From: an uncultured Methanomassiliicoccaceae archaeon
GTDB taxonomy: Archaea > Thermoplasmatota > Thermoplasmata > Methanomassiliicoccales > Methanomethylophilaceae
Direction of reading: 5' to 3'
Length of the DNA stretch: 56,479 nt
NCBI GenBank assembly: GCA_905187815.1
Contig: CAJJJM010000008.1
Coordinates: 1-56,479, forward strand
Below, in pieces: positions 14,628-22,790 of the stretch. Position 1 is the first letter of the stretch; every line of letters begins with the position of its first letter. The notes under the pieces were generated by a model. The model worked only from the letters and a program-made list of their open reading frames with translations, searched no databases and had not been told where the DNA came from. Both the position numbers and the translations under genes were made by a program.

Positions 14628-16061
14628 TCAATATCCATCATGCATCCCAGAACCATCGGATTGAACGCTGGTAGGGGATACAGGATACGATTGTTGGAGA
14701 GTCTCATCGGTCGACACGATGAGCGCCACATCCTTCGAGATGTCCCCGAGGCCCTTCCCGGAGCTTCTCAGCTCTGGTCTGAGCTCGTCGCAGGCGTCCC
14801 TCACCTCGCGGTAATCCCTGGCGAAGGTCCTGATGGTGTTATCGAAAAGATACCTGGCCTCGGCGTGGGGGTCGCAGGCGCCGCCACAGACCTCCAACGG
14901 GCGGCCGCACTCCCTGCAGACCCTCGCCCTGTACTCCCTTTCTACGGAAACAGTCCTGATGTTCCTCTGGGAGGCGGATCCGAAATAGGTCATGCGGAGG
15001 GGGTATGACAGAGGGGACATGGCGAAGTCCAGCCAGTCCGTGCCGGATATGTCACCGACCATGCGCCCCCTCCCCTCTCCCTTCCTGGAGACGTCGTCCT
15101 CGGTGTACCTGAACGCCCTACCCGACCCCGCGCCGTACGTGCCATCCGCTCCTTTCGTCGACCTGTACCCGTCGTCCGACAGCCCCGGGAGCATGTGCGA
15201 CAGGAACCTCAGGTCGTAGTCCACGTCGAGCGGGTCCCTCTCCACCAGGCCGAGGCCCATGTGGGTGAAGAGGTACGCGGCGGTCTGCGAAATCGATTCC
15301 ATGTCCTCGCCAGCGTGGACCTTCTTGACCACCCAACCCGGGTTGCGCTCCCTGAACCCGTCGGTGTCCAGGAAGCCGAACAGGATGCTGTGGAAATGCG
15401 GGGACAGCCTCCATCCATCCTCACCCTGTCTCCAGGGATGGAACACCAGGGCGCCGGCGAGAGCCCCGGACTGCTGAAGCTCGGCCGTGACCAGCTTCCT
15501 CATGGGATCGAAACCGTCGATCGTCTGCATCGAGACCTTGGCATACTCCTGATCGGGGGACACGACCCAGTGGCCGAGAGGCCCAGGGTCGTCGCCCCGT
15601 TTCTCCGTCAGGATCCTGTACGCGTTCAGATGCTCCTCCACCCTGGAACCCATCCTGAGCGCAGTGTCGTTGGCGCACTCTGGGCAGTGGAGGGACCAGC
15701 AGTGGCTCCTCCTCCCCCTGATGTAGTGGTCGGGATCCCCGGAGCAGACGGCGTACACTATCCCCGATTCCCCTACCGACCCCCTCTCCCTGATGAACCC
15801 GCAGCCGTTCCTCCTGGACCTAGAGACATCGTGAGCGGGAGGGGACCATGTGATCAGGCCCTTGCGATACGTCTGGGGATTCCCATCTCCGTCTGGGAAT
15901 CCATGGTACATATTGGCAGGGTACACAGGGCTCTCGAAGGGCAGCTCCCTGACGTAGCGCATGACGGGATGCTCATGGTCGGCCGTAATCCTGTAGAGAA
16001 GCTCGTCATAATCTGTTTCGGAGACGCCTGCGGCGCCCCCATGAGTGTTTTGCTCGGACAT
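14628..16061 (-). CDS. Rolling-circle replication initiator (HUH-type Rep), intact copy (rep2)
   Basis: This is a 477-residue homologue of rep1. Motifs in order: HCWSLHCPECANDTALRMG (CxxC), LGHWVVSPDQEY, the HUH motif LSPHFHSILFGFLD, the tyrosine candidate in SQTAAYLFTHMGLG, and a C-terminal Cys cluster (CRECGRPLEVCGGACDPH). Unlike rep1 it has a complete N-terminus. It would nick one strand at the plasmid double-strand origin and stay bound through Tyr. The start ATG at 16061 has no clear ribosome-binding site. A strong nested inverted repeat sits 18-82 bases upstream (16079-16143), an attractive origin or autoregulation site. The sequence is clearly diverged from rep1, so the two come from different replicons, not a recent duplication. 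Confidence 0.85.
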   Translation of the reverse strand: MSEQNTHGGAAGVSETDYDELLYRITADHEHPVMRYVRELPFESPVYPANMYHGFPDGDGNPQTYRKGLITWSPPAHDVSRSRRNGCGFIRERGSVGESGIVYAVCSGDPDHYIRGRRSHCWSLHCPECANDTALRMGSRVEEHLNAYRILTEKRGDDPGPLGHWVVSPDQEYAKVSMQTIDGFDPMRKLVTAELQQSGALAGALVFHPWRQGEDGWRLSPHFHSILFGFLDTDGFRERNPGWVVKKVHAGEDMESISQTAAYLFTHMGLGLVERDPLDVDYDLRFLSHMLPGLSDDGYRSTKGADGTYGAGSGRAFRYTEDDVSRKGEGRGRMVGDISGTDWLDFAMSPLSYPLRMTYFGSASQRNIRTVSVEREYRARVCRECGRPLEVCGGACDPHAEARYLFDNTIRTFARDYREVRDACDELRPELRSSGKGLGDISKDVALIVSTDETLQQSYPVSPTSVQSDGSGMHDGY

Positions 16062-16078
16062 GCTATCATGAAAGGGTT

Positions 16079-16143
16079 GGGTGCTCGGCGCTTGCCCGTG
16101 CTGCGGCGGAGCCGTGGCACACGGGCGTCGCCCCTCGCACCCC
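16079..16143. repeat. Nested inverted repeat upstream of rep2, candidate replication origin
   Basis: Arms GGGTGC (16079-16084) and GCACCC (16137-16142) enclose GCCCGTG (16094-16100) and CACGGGC (16120-16126), which in turn enclose CGGC-GGA-GCCG. This extended cruciform lies immediately before the rep2 start. Rep genes of rolling-circle plasmids commonly have their nick origin in such a structure. Confidence 0.5.
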
Positions 16144-16215
16144 GTCTCTCAAGAAAGAAAGAAGGGATGCTGATGATGGAATTCCATCATGAGGGACTCG
16201 CGCCGGAGTATGTTC

Positions 16216-16572
16216 TCACTGCGTGGCGGAGACCTCCCTCATCCTCCTGAGGACCTGATCCATGTCGATCTCCTTCCTCGGGACCTTCACCCCTTCCAGG
16301 GCCTCGGACATCCTGCAGAGGAAGCTTCCGAAGCTTCCTATTAGGTCCCCGTCCACAGGCATGCGGACGTACTTCCCGTCGACCATCAAGACTATCTTGG
16401 GGATCGGGTCCAGATAGGTCTGCGACCCCTTGTCGAAGGGGGTCACCAGCTTTAGGGCCATGAACAGGTGGCCCTCCCTGAAGGACATCAGGGTCTCCTT
16501 CTTTGGCTGTCTCGAGACAGGCTCCGCCTGTCCGAGCAGCTCCACTGCTCTCGCTGTAATCTCGTCTACCAT
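16216..16572 (-). CDS. Plasmid-associated hypothetical protein
   Basis: This is a 118-residue soluble protein upstream of rep2 on the same strand. It has a short helical N-terminus, a central region GHLFMALKLVTPFDKGSQTY followed by beta-like IVLMVDGKYVRM, and a basic helical C-terminus VPRKEIDMDQVLRRMREVSA. No family is recognised. Position and size suggest a copy-control or accessory replication protein, but this is only contextual. The 268 bases upstream (16573-16840) contain two small inverted repeats (16593-16608 and 16634-16650) and no gene. Confidence 0.5.
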   Translation of the reverse strand: MVDEITARAVELLGQAEPVSRQPKKETLMSFREGHLFMALKLVTPFDKGSQTYLDPIPKIVLMVDGKYVRMPVDGDLIGSFGSFLCRMSEALEGVKVPRKEIDMDQVLRRMREVSATQ

Positions 16573-16807
16573 CGTATGCTCCTCGTCTGTCAGCCTGACA
16601 AGGCAGGCGTCAGTCCCCCGATGCGGCGCGGAGCTACCACGATCTGGTAGTCTTTCGTTCGTTTGGGCTAAGATGTCGGGATGTCACGCGGGAACCCACC
16701 TTCCCCGGACGGGTTCGGTACTGAATCTATGCCGGGGTAACAGGGCCTCCATTCCTCCGAAAGAGGCCCTACTGGCCATGGCCATGGTGAAGTCGGGCGG
16801 GCCCACT

Positions 16808-16817
16808 CATTTATTCT
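16808..16817 (+). promoter_or_regulatory. TATA-like box before the small ORF / SUFU operon
   Basis: The sequence CATTTATTCT lies about 27 bases before ATG 16841, the right distance for a leaderless archaeal transcript. Confidence 0.4.
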
Positions 16818-16840
16818 CAATCACCTTTGACAACAGTCCT

Positions 16841-16963
16841 ATGCAAGTCGTATGTGTTTCCCCTGTGACCGACCCCCATGACGAGGGTCAGAACAGCAAG
16901 AACGTCGAGGAGCTGGCTAACGAGCTTCGCCGGTCCACCGTGCGGTACATGTGGTGGGATTGA
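16841..16963 (+). CDS. Small ORF (40 aa) leading the SUFU gene
   Basis: A short frame, starting MQVVCVSPVTDPHDEGQNSK and ending VRYMWWD, lies directly upstream of the large immunity-type gene; TGA (16961-16963) and the next ATG (16965) are separated by one base (TGAGATG). A TATA-like box sits at leaderless distance. It could be a leader peptide coupling translation, a tiny gene, or a remnant. Confidence 0.35.
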   Translation: MQVVCVSPVTDPHDEGQNSKNVEELANELRRSTVRYMWWD

Positions 16964-16964
16964 G

Positions 16965-18881
16965 ATGGTCGGGGGCTGGAACGGCACCAGGATCCTGGAG
17001 AAGGCCGAGCTGCTCAAGGGCCTCGGCGAGTACTCCAAGTGCATCCGGACGATCGAATCCGTGCCGGAGGGCGAGAGGGGCTACCGCATGACGATCCTGC
17101 TCGGATGGGCATACAGCGACCTGGCTGTCCTTGGAGACAGAGATGCCGGCCGCGAAGACCCCGACCAGGAGCTCCTCGGGAAGGCCGTGAGGATCCTTGA
17201 GTCTGTGGAGTACCGTGGGAGGGATGACCCGTTCTGGAACGCACGCATGTGCTACGCCCTATGGATGACGGATGGGAGGGAGTCGGATGCGCTGGGATAC
17301 GCGATGAGATGGAAGGAACTGGACCCGGGCAGCGAGGACGCCCGCAGACAGGAGATCACCATCAGGAGATACATCGACCAGAACGTCAATCAGGAACCGG
17401 AGATGTACGACAAGGCGCAGTGGGACGCCGTGGAGGACCATATCGGGAAGCACTTCGGCGACTTTCCCAACGTGTTCCACGAGCTGGTGTCCCCGGACAT
17501 CCACGTCGAAATCTGCATCATCCCTCCCAGGAGGGACCACGACTACTACACCCTGGTCACCATAGGCATGGGCGCCCACCCGATGGACATCCCAGAGGAT
17601 GCAGAGGATGTGCGCAGACGCGCGGAAGTCATGATCAACCTGCCGCGGGACTGGAGGCTGGACGAGGGATCGTTGAACGATGAGAGGTGGTACTGGCCGA
17701 TCAGGATGCTCAAGGACGTGGCCAGACTACCTGTGTCCACCGGATGCTGGCTCGGATGGGGCCACACGGTGGGCATCGACGAAGACGGGACATACGACGG
17801 GAGCACGGAGCAGTGCGGATGCATACTCCTGAGCCCCGGCGTCTTCGGGGAGGACTCGTACAGATGCGCGCTGCCGGACGGAGACGAGATAGAGTTCTTC
17901 CAGGTCATCCCGCTGTACAGAGAGGAACTCGAATACAAGATCGAGAACGGAGCGGACGACCTCCTCGATATGAGCACGGACGACCTCCTGGAGGTAATAG
18001 ACCCCACGAGGCTGAACATGATCACTGATGCCGACAGGATCGACAAGGACCTCGCGGTCATGGACAAGGCCGTCGTACATCAGCGCGTAATCGACCGGCT
18101 CGGCCTCGAAACGGAACCGTTGGCCGCCTACAACCACATGTCGATCTATCTGGAATGGTGCATCAGACATGAAATGATGAACGGGTCGTTCGTCTCGAGG
18201 CACCGCGATGTCGTGGAATCTGTGAGGTCAGGGGCGATGACGGACCTCCGCCCATTCATCCGCGACGACCCCGACATGGACGGTAGGCTGACCACGCTAC
18301 ATCTGAACCGCATCAGTTCGTTCTTCACCCAGTGGTACAACTGGGGTGACAGGTCCAACCCCTACGAGTTCCTCAGGGACGTAAAGGATTACGCGGACGT
18401 CCGGTTCGAGGACAGAGAATGGCACAACGAGGAGGAGATGTTCAACGCGTACCTCCTGGTCCCGTGGTCCGATGAGTACCGCCTCCGCATGATGGATGCA
18501 ATAGACGAACGGTTCGCCCAGCTCATGGAGTCTTTCCCGGATTCCCCGTGGCTCGTCGAGGATGACGGATTCCCGGATCCGAATGGATGGAACGGTGCAA
18601 GAGATTGTGCCGTCAGCGAGAGGATCCTCTCCGGGGAGCCGATAGGATACTGCCTGCGCAGGAGACCAGACAGGGAGGATCAGGGATGGAACTCCGGATG
18701 GTGCTTCTTCGCAGATGACGACGATGACAACCGCGAACGCATGGTGTTCCGCAGCCTGGGATGCGTCTGCAACCTGTCACCGGACATCAGGAGGATGCTT
18801 GACCTGCCGTACGGCACGACCTTCATCCGCGAGGACGGCATCCTGCATCCTTACGATGAGGGCGATGCGACGGATGATTGA
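16965..18881 (+). CDS. TPR-like / SUFU / DUF2185 multidomain immunity-type protein
   Basis: This 638-residue protein has a TPR-like N-terminus (about 1-130; AVRILESVEYRGRDDPFWNA, SDALGYAMRWKELDPGSEDA). A bacterial suppressor-of-fused (SUFU) domain follows (about 150-370; DAVEDHIGKHFGDFPNVFHE, YYTLVTIGMGAHPM, WYWPIRMLKDVARLP, WLGWGHTV, IPLYREELEYKIENGADDLL). Then comes a helical region (about 395-520), and finally a DUF2185/Imm33-like domain (about 555-638; GEPIGYCLRRRP, GWCFFADDDDDN). SUFU and Imm33 domains are known immunity modules of polymorphic-toxin systems, cytosolic and binding toxins. No cognate toxin gene is next to it. The start at 16965 follows the stop of a 40-codon ORF. The C-terminal part is duplicated at the left edge of the window. 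Confidence 0.85.
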   Translation: MVGGWNGTRILEKAELLKGLGEYSKCIRTIESVPEGERGYRMTILLGWAYSDLAVLGDRDAGREDPDQELLGKAVRILESVEYRGRDDPFWNARMCYALWMTDGRESDALGYAMRWKELDPGSEDARRQEITIRRYIDQNVNQEPEMYDKAQWDAVEDHIGKHFGDFPNVFHELVSPDIHVEICIIPPRRDHDYYTLVTIGMGAHPMDIPEDAEDVRRRAEVMINLPRDWRLDEGSLNDERWYWPIRMLKDVARLPVSTGCWLGWGHTVGIDEDGTYDGSTEQCGCILLSPGVFGEDSYRCALPDGDEIEFFQVIPLYREELEYKIENGADDLLDMSTDDLLEVIDPTRLNMITDADRIDKDLAVMDKAVVHQRVIDRLGLETEPLAAYNHMSIYLEWCIRHEMMNGSFVSRHRDVVESVRSGAMTDLRPFIRDDPDMDGRLTTLHLNRISSFFTQWYNWGDRSNPYEFLRDVKDYADVRFEDREWHNEEEMFNAYLLVPWSDEYRLRMMDAIDERFAQLMESFPDSPWLVEDDGFPDPNGWNGARDCAVSERILSGEPIGYCLRRRPDREDQGWNSGWCFFADDDDDNRERMVFRSLGCVCNLSPDIRRMLDLPYGTTFIREDGILHPYDEGDATDD

Positions 18882-18933
18882 CAGGCATGAGCTGGCACAT
18901 GGCCATGGGACATTCCTCGCGGACATAACCTCC

Positions 18934-18940
18934 TATATAT
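18934..18940 (+). promoter_or_regulatory. TATA box of the ArsR-type regulator
   Basis: TATATAT about 30 bases before ATG 18967 fits an archaeal promoter with a leaderless or near-leaderless mRNA. Confidence 0.5.
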
Positions 18941-18966
18941 TACCACGACCTTAGGCGAGCCCAGTC

Positions 18967-19236
18967 ATGAACGATGATGAGAAGTTCCTGTGCATGATGC
19001 GCGCGATGTCCGACCCCAACCGCCTTAGCATCCTCAGGATCCTTAAGGGAAAGAGACTGTGCTCCTGCCAGATCCTCAAGGACATGGCCATATCGCAGCC
19101 CACCCTGTCTCATCACATGTCCATCCTTCTTGACGCAGGCCTCGTCAGGACCATACCCACCGGCAGATGGTACGACTACGAGATCAACGAAGAGGCCCGG
19201 GCCTTCCTAGAGTCGTACATCGGGAAGGTCTTCTGA
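18967..19236 (+). CDS. ArsR-family winged-helix transcriptional regulator
   Basis: This 89-residue regulator begins MNDDEKFLCMMRAMSDPNRL and carries the ArsR signature LCSCQILKDMAISQPTLSHH followed by MSILLDAGLVRT and the wing GRWYDYEIN. The CSCQ pair corresponds to the ELCVC-type metal/thiol site of the ArsR/SmtB family (Cys-x-Cys), so response to a metal or metalloid is possible. No transporter follows directly. A TATA box lies about 30 bases upstream. It marks the right edge of the accessory segment. Confidence 0.9.
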   Translation: MNDDEKFLCMMRAMSDPNRLSILRILKGKRLCSCQILKDMAISQPTLSHHMSILLDAGLVRTIPTGRWYDYEINEEARAFLESYIGKVF

Positions 19237-19632
19237 AATACAGAAACCTGGGTCCCGGAAAGAGGTCGACGGATGCCGTCATATGCATTCCATCAGCAAG
19301 TCGCAGATCTCGTTCTTGGTCAGGGTGCGTAGATTCGAAGAGAATAAATTGCTTGTGTCAGCCACCTTATGAAGGAGACGATGCCGGAGAAGCCCGTCGG
19401 AGAGTGACGCTTCCCCTCCAAGAACCTGAAACAAGGGGGATGATGCCCGAGCGTCACCCCTGCTTATCCGATTAACAGACCTATGCGATGTCGATGCAGG
19501 TCCCGTTCCGTACGGTGATCGACGACAGGCTTCCGCTTACAGGGGGCAAACATGCGTTGGATGTCGAATGAGTCCCGAAAGTCGCGTATCACAGTGAGTA
19601 ACCCTCTTATACCCTCGGCGAAATGATGGGTC
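19237..19632. other. Intergenic region with a structured element
   Basis: No convincing gene is seen in 396 bases. On the minus strand a 25-codon GTG frame ends at 19279 (RTLTKNEICDLLMECI), and another short tail ends near 19490; both may be 3' remnants of lost genes or chance. At 19404-19457 an inverted repeat with two nested stems could be a small RNA or terminator. Confidence 0.4.
19404..19457. ncRNA. Candidate structured RNA/hairpin element
   Basis: Perfect outer arms GTGACGCT (19404-19411) and AGCGTCAC (19450-19457) enclose CCCCT (19413-19417) and AGGGG (19434-19438); CTGA and TGATG, the core bases of box C/D kink-turn elements, lie inside. It matches no family that I can identify by eye. 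Confidence 0.3.
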
Positions 19633-20637
19633 ATGGATTTCGAACTGATGTTCTGCCCCTACTGCGGAGGGAACATCGACTCCAGTGACGAGTCGAGGTA
19701 CCTGTGCAAGGAGTGCGGGAAGAGCATCTACACAGACCGCGAAAGCCTCAGCCACTTCATCCGTCCCGGAGAACTGGTCGATTCCTTCAAGGATGCTCTC
19801 GCGGCCCTCGAAGATGACAACACGAACAAGGCGATATCCATCGCCGACGACATACTCAAGGCATCCGAGGACAAGGACTTCGATGCTTACTTCCTCAGGG
19901 GAGCAGTCTACGCCCACCTCGGTGAGGACGGGAAAGCCGCCAACGACTGGAGGAAGGGCATGGAGCTCCTCACGGTCTACACCAACATCGACGCCTATGT
20001 ATGCCTGATGTCACGCTGCATCTCGGAGATGATCTACTCCAAAGAGGAGGAGTTCATCGACTTCCATCCGGTGAAGTACATCGACGCCCTGTGCGACGGG
20101 ATCCACCAGTACACCGGGGAGTCCTGCAAGGCGTTCTTCTACTACAACATCTACCTGGAGTACAGGAAGATCCTCGGCAGGAGGGACAAGAACAGAGACG
20201 AGGTGTTCAACGAGATCGTCCCGAAGCTGTTCCGCAGGGTCGTCGCCTACCACCGCAACCTGTGGTGCCTCACCCGCGTCATCGAGGAGTACCTGGCCAG
20301 CATCGGCTACGACCCGGACACCTACGAGGACGACGAGCTCGAGGACGCCCACATCTACGACCTCCTCGCCAAGTGCCTGAAGAAGTACACCAGCGACATG
20401 ACCGTGGAGGAGCTCCACGCCATCATGGAGAAGTGGGACGACGAGAAGCTGAAGGCCAACGAGGAACTGCTGGACGCGATCATGCCGCATCAGAGCGGGG
20501 TCCTAGGAAAGCTCCTCTCGAGGAAGAACGAGCCGGAGCCCGTCGAACCCGAGGTCGCCGTGGAGAACTACGTGAGGCACCTCCTTCTCCTGGATGTCCA
20601 GGACCAGCCCCCAGCGGAGCCCTCCGATTGCGAGTGA
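19633..20637 (+). CDS. Zinc-ribbon / TPR-like hypothetical protein
   Basis: A 334-residue protein that opens with a double-CxxC zinc ribbon (FCPYCGGNIDSSDE and LCKECGKSIY, Cys at about 8, 11, 25, 28). The next section (about 45-120) reads like TPR-type helices (AISIADDILKASEDKDFDAY, FLRGAVYAHLGEDGKAANDW). The rest is helical and charged, with an acidic C-terminal tail (PEPVEPEVAVENY). Zinc-ribbon plus TPR architectures are common in Methanomassiliicoccales and usually unassigned; a protein-protein interaction role is likely. A hairpin (20655-20668) just downstream probably ends transcription. Confidence 0.7.
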   Translation: MDFELMFCPYCGGNIDSSDESRYLCKECGKSIYTDRESLSHFIRPGELVDSFKDALAALEDDNTNKAISIADDILKASEDKDFDAYFLRGAVYAHLGEDGKAANDWRKGMELLTVYTNIDAYVCLMSRCISEMIYSKEEEFIDFHPVKYIDALCDGIHQYTGESCKAFFYYNIYLEYRKILGRRDKNRDEVFNEIVPKLFRRVVAYHRNLWCLTRVIEEYLASIGYDPDTYEDDELEDAHIYDLLAKCLKKYTSDMTVEELHAIMEKWDDEKLKANEELLDAIMPHQSGVLGKLLSRKNEPEPVEPEVAVENYVRHLLLLDVQDQPPAEPSDCE

Positions 20638-20654
20638 TTCCGTCTGAACGCGAA

Positions 20655-20668
20655 GGGGGATGTCCCCC
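20655..20668 (+). terminator. Hairpin terminator
   Basis: GGGGGA-TG-TCCCCC forms a perfect 6-bp stem 17 bases after the stop at 20637, followed by a pyrimidine-rich stretch (CATTCCCTTTTC). It may also serve the convergent mntP gene. Confidence 0.5.
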
Positions 20669-20703
20669 TCGCCCATTCCCTTTTCTAAACCTACGCATCC
20701 GGA

Positions 20704-21264
20704 TCAGAACACGCCCAGATGCTCGAGGAGGATCCTGAAGCCTATTACGATCAGGATTATCCCTCCGACCAGCTCCGCCTTCTTCCCGAACCTGTCTCCG
20801 AACAGGCTGCCGATCTTCACTCCGAAGGAGGATATCAGGAACGTGATGACGCCGATGAGCACGGCGGATGTGAGTATGTCGTCGCCTGTCATGGCCAGCG
20901 ATATCCCCACCGCGAGGGCGTCGATGCTTGTAGCTATGGCAAGCAGCAGCATGGTCCTCACTCCGATGTCGTCGTCGACATCCTCCTCGTCACCGGCCAG
21001 GGCCTCGCGTATCATGTTGGCTCCGATCAGCGCCAGGAGTATGAACGCGATCCAGTGGTCGAAATCGGAGATGTAGTCGTAGAACGCGCTGCCCAGATAG
21101 TACCCGATGACCGGCATCAGCGCCTGGAAGAAACCGAACCACAGTCCGATGATGAGTATGGACCTCATCCCGGGCCTCTTCATGGCCAGCCCCTTGCATA
21201 TGGAGACCGCGAATGCGTCCATCGCGAGACCGACGGCGATGAGGACCAGGCTCAGTATGTCCAT
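20704..21264 (-). CDS. mntP: Manganese efflux pump MntP
   Basis: This 186-residue membrane protein has six hydrophobic segments. Diagnostic blocks are GLAMDAFAVSICKGLAM near residue 13 (the conserved Asp of MntP), IATSIDALAVGISLAM near 112 (second conserved Asp) and FGVKIGSLFGDRFGKKAELV near 149. MntP exports Mn2+ and protects from manganese stress. The length equals the family norm. No yybP-ykoY-like riboswitch is apparent; the DUF1848 gene ends 20 bases upstream of its start on the same strand, so the two may be co-transcribed. Confidence 0.92.
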   Translation of the reverse strand: MDILSLVLIAVGLAMDAFAVSICKGLAMKRPGMRSILIIGLWFGFFQALMPVIGYYLGSAFYDYISDFDHWIAFILLALIGANMIREALAGDEEDVDDDIGVRTMLLLAIATSIDALAVGISLAMTGDDILTSAVLIGVITFLISSFGVKIGSLFGDRFGKKAELVGGIILIVIGFRILLEHLGVF

Positions 21265-21283
21265 GGCGACCCCATCCTGGGAC

Positions 21284-22222
21284 TCATATATAACTGTCTA
21301 TGCGAGAGGCGTCCCTGCCCCTGAGGTCGACGACCGTGTCCCTGGGCATCAACGCCCCCCACAGGAGCTCCGTGTCATCCGAGTAGAGCCTGCGCCTCGA
21401 CGGGTCCGAACCGGACCGTCCGGCGTAGCAGTAGATGCAGCCATGTCCGCAGGTGTCGTACTCCCCTATGTCGATGCTCCTCACGCAGGTGCACCCCTCC
21501 CTGAGCGGCGACCTCTGCGTCTCATAGGGGATGTCCAGGGCCCTCAAGGTCTCCCTGTCGAGACATGCCCTGCACTCTATCCCGAAGGCGGACAGATCCC
21601 TGCGCTCGCAGCAGCAGCTCAGGGTGATGCCGTGATCCTCGGCGACCCTCGATGCCATGGCGGCGAACTCGTCCATCTCGTGCGGCCTCAACCTCCTGAT
21701 GGCTCCCGTCTCCTCCAGCCCGATGAGCTTCCCGTAGACGTCGACGAAGCTGAACACGCACCGGTCGGTCCACCTGGAGGCCTCGCGGCACATCATCTCG
21801 AACTTCCTGCGATGGTAGTCCATGGAGATCCTCCCGTTCAGGATCACCGGGTCGTACCGCCATGTCATCCTGTCCCTTCCGATCCTCCCGGCTATCTCCT
21901 CGCAAGCATCGCTTATGTCTGCCTTGAACGGCACCCCCGGCTCGATGTCCCTCCCGTAGGGTGTCAAAGTGATCTGGAACAGGGTCATGTGGCCCATCGA
22001 TGCGATCTCCCTCATATGGGGGATCATCGGCCTGGGATCCTTGCTCATGAACACGATGCAGTCGACGTTGGCGCGTGTGAGGTCCACCCTGTGGACGGTG
22101 GTCCTCGACACCGGATTGCGGACCAGCGCATACCCCGCCCTCAGGCGGTTCATCATCCACTCCGAATGGAAGGCGGGGATGTCGGTACGGCGGCTGGCGC
22201 AGATTATCATCGCTGGCCGCAT
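21284..22222 (-). CDS. DUF1848 iron-sulfur-like protein
   Basis: This product of about 312 residues has the DUF1848 start signature (MIICASRRTDIPAFHSEWMM) and the C-terminal Cys cluster CTCVRSIDIGEYDTCGHGC followed by IYCYAG, probably binding a [4Fe-4S] cluster. The family is widespread in anaerobes; its reaction is unknown, though the fold resembles radical-SAM-related TIM barrels. Start: ATG 22222 lies about 25 bases after a TATA-like box (TTCTATATCC on the minus strand), giving a leaderless message; ATG 22210 is the position typical for homologues. It is divergent from the MGMT gene, with about 95 bp of shared promoter region. Confidence 0.85.
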   Translation of the reverse strand: MRPAMIICASRRTDIPAFHSEWMMNRLRAGYALVRNPVSRTTVHRVDLTRANVDCIVFMSKDPRPMIPHMREIASMGHMTLFQITLTPYGRDIEPGVPFKADISDACEEIAGRIGRDRMTWRYDPVILNGRISMDYHRRKFEMMCREASRWTDRCVFSFVDVYGKLIGLEETGAIRRLRPHEMDEFAAMASRVAEDHGITLSCCCERRDLSAFGIECRACLDRETLRALDIPYETQRSPLREGCTCVRSIDIGEYDTCGHGCIYCYAGRSGSDPSRRRLYSDDTELLWGALMPRDTVVDLRGRDASRIDSYI

Positions 22223-22316
22223 ATGTATGCTGGATATAGAACCGAATCGGATGGATGCAATATCCATCCACAGGTACTGGAAAGCACTATACGTCGGGAG
22301 ATGCATCCGACCCCTC

Positions 22317-22790
22317 ATGCCTGGACCGTGCATCCTCTCGTGCATCACCCTGATCGGCACCGTCAGCATCTCCGAGGACGGAGAGGGACGGATCACCGGG
22401 ATCTACCTCCCCAACAGCAACCTCCCCTGCATGGAGGACGGGGAGACGGACGTCCTGCTCGAGGCCGCGGACCAGCTCAACGAATATTTCTCCGGCAAGA
22501 GGCGCAGGTTCGACCTGCCCCTGGACTACGTGGGCACCGAGTTCAGGACATCGGTCCTCGAGGCGCTCATGGACATCCCCTACGGCGAGGTCCGGACGTA
22601 CGCCGACATCGCCAGGGAGATCGGTTCCCCGAGGGCATACCGCGCCGTCGGCACGGCGTGCGCCGAGAACCCGCTCCCGATCGTCATCCCCTGCCACAGG
22701 GTCGTCCCCTCCAGCGGCGGCATCGGACACTACGCTGGCGGGACTGCGATGAAGAAGAGGCTCCTCGACTTCGAGAGGGAGAACGCTTGA
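22317..22790 (+). CDS. ogt: Methylated-DNA--protein-cysteine methyltransferase
   Basis: This 157-residue suicide enzyme takes alkyl groups from O6-alkylguanine onto its own Cys. The active-site motif PCHRV is at 125-129 (Cys126, His127), preceded by YGEVRTYADIARE and RAVGTACAENPLPIVI (Asn-hinge region), and followed by GGIGHYAGGTAMKKRLLD. It has the DNA-binding helix with the Arg finger (SPRAYRAVG). ATG 22317 follows a TATA-like ACTATACG about 25 bases upstream. Its stop overlaps a TTG start of the AlkD-like gene (TTGA), forming a DNA-alkylation repair operon. Confidence 0.92.
   Translation: MPGPCILSCITLIGTVSISEDGEGRITGIYLPNSNLPCMEDGETDVLLEAADQLNEYFSGKRRRFDLPLDYVGTEFRTSVLEALMDIPYGEVRTYADIAREIGSPRAYRAVGTACAENPLPIVIPCHRVVPSSGGIGHYAGGTAMKKRLLDFERENA

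Noticed and set aside
21265..21283. Manganese (yybP-ykoY) riboswitch before mntP
   Set aside because: Only 19 bases separate mntP from the upstream gene, too few for the structure.
21107..22786. Long plus-strand frame upstream of and in phase with the AlkD-like gene
   Set aside because: It passes antisense through DUF1848 and out of frame through MGMT; only the part from about 22787 shows AlkD homology.
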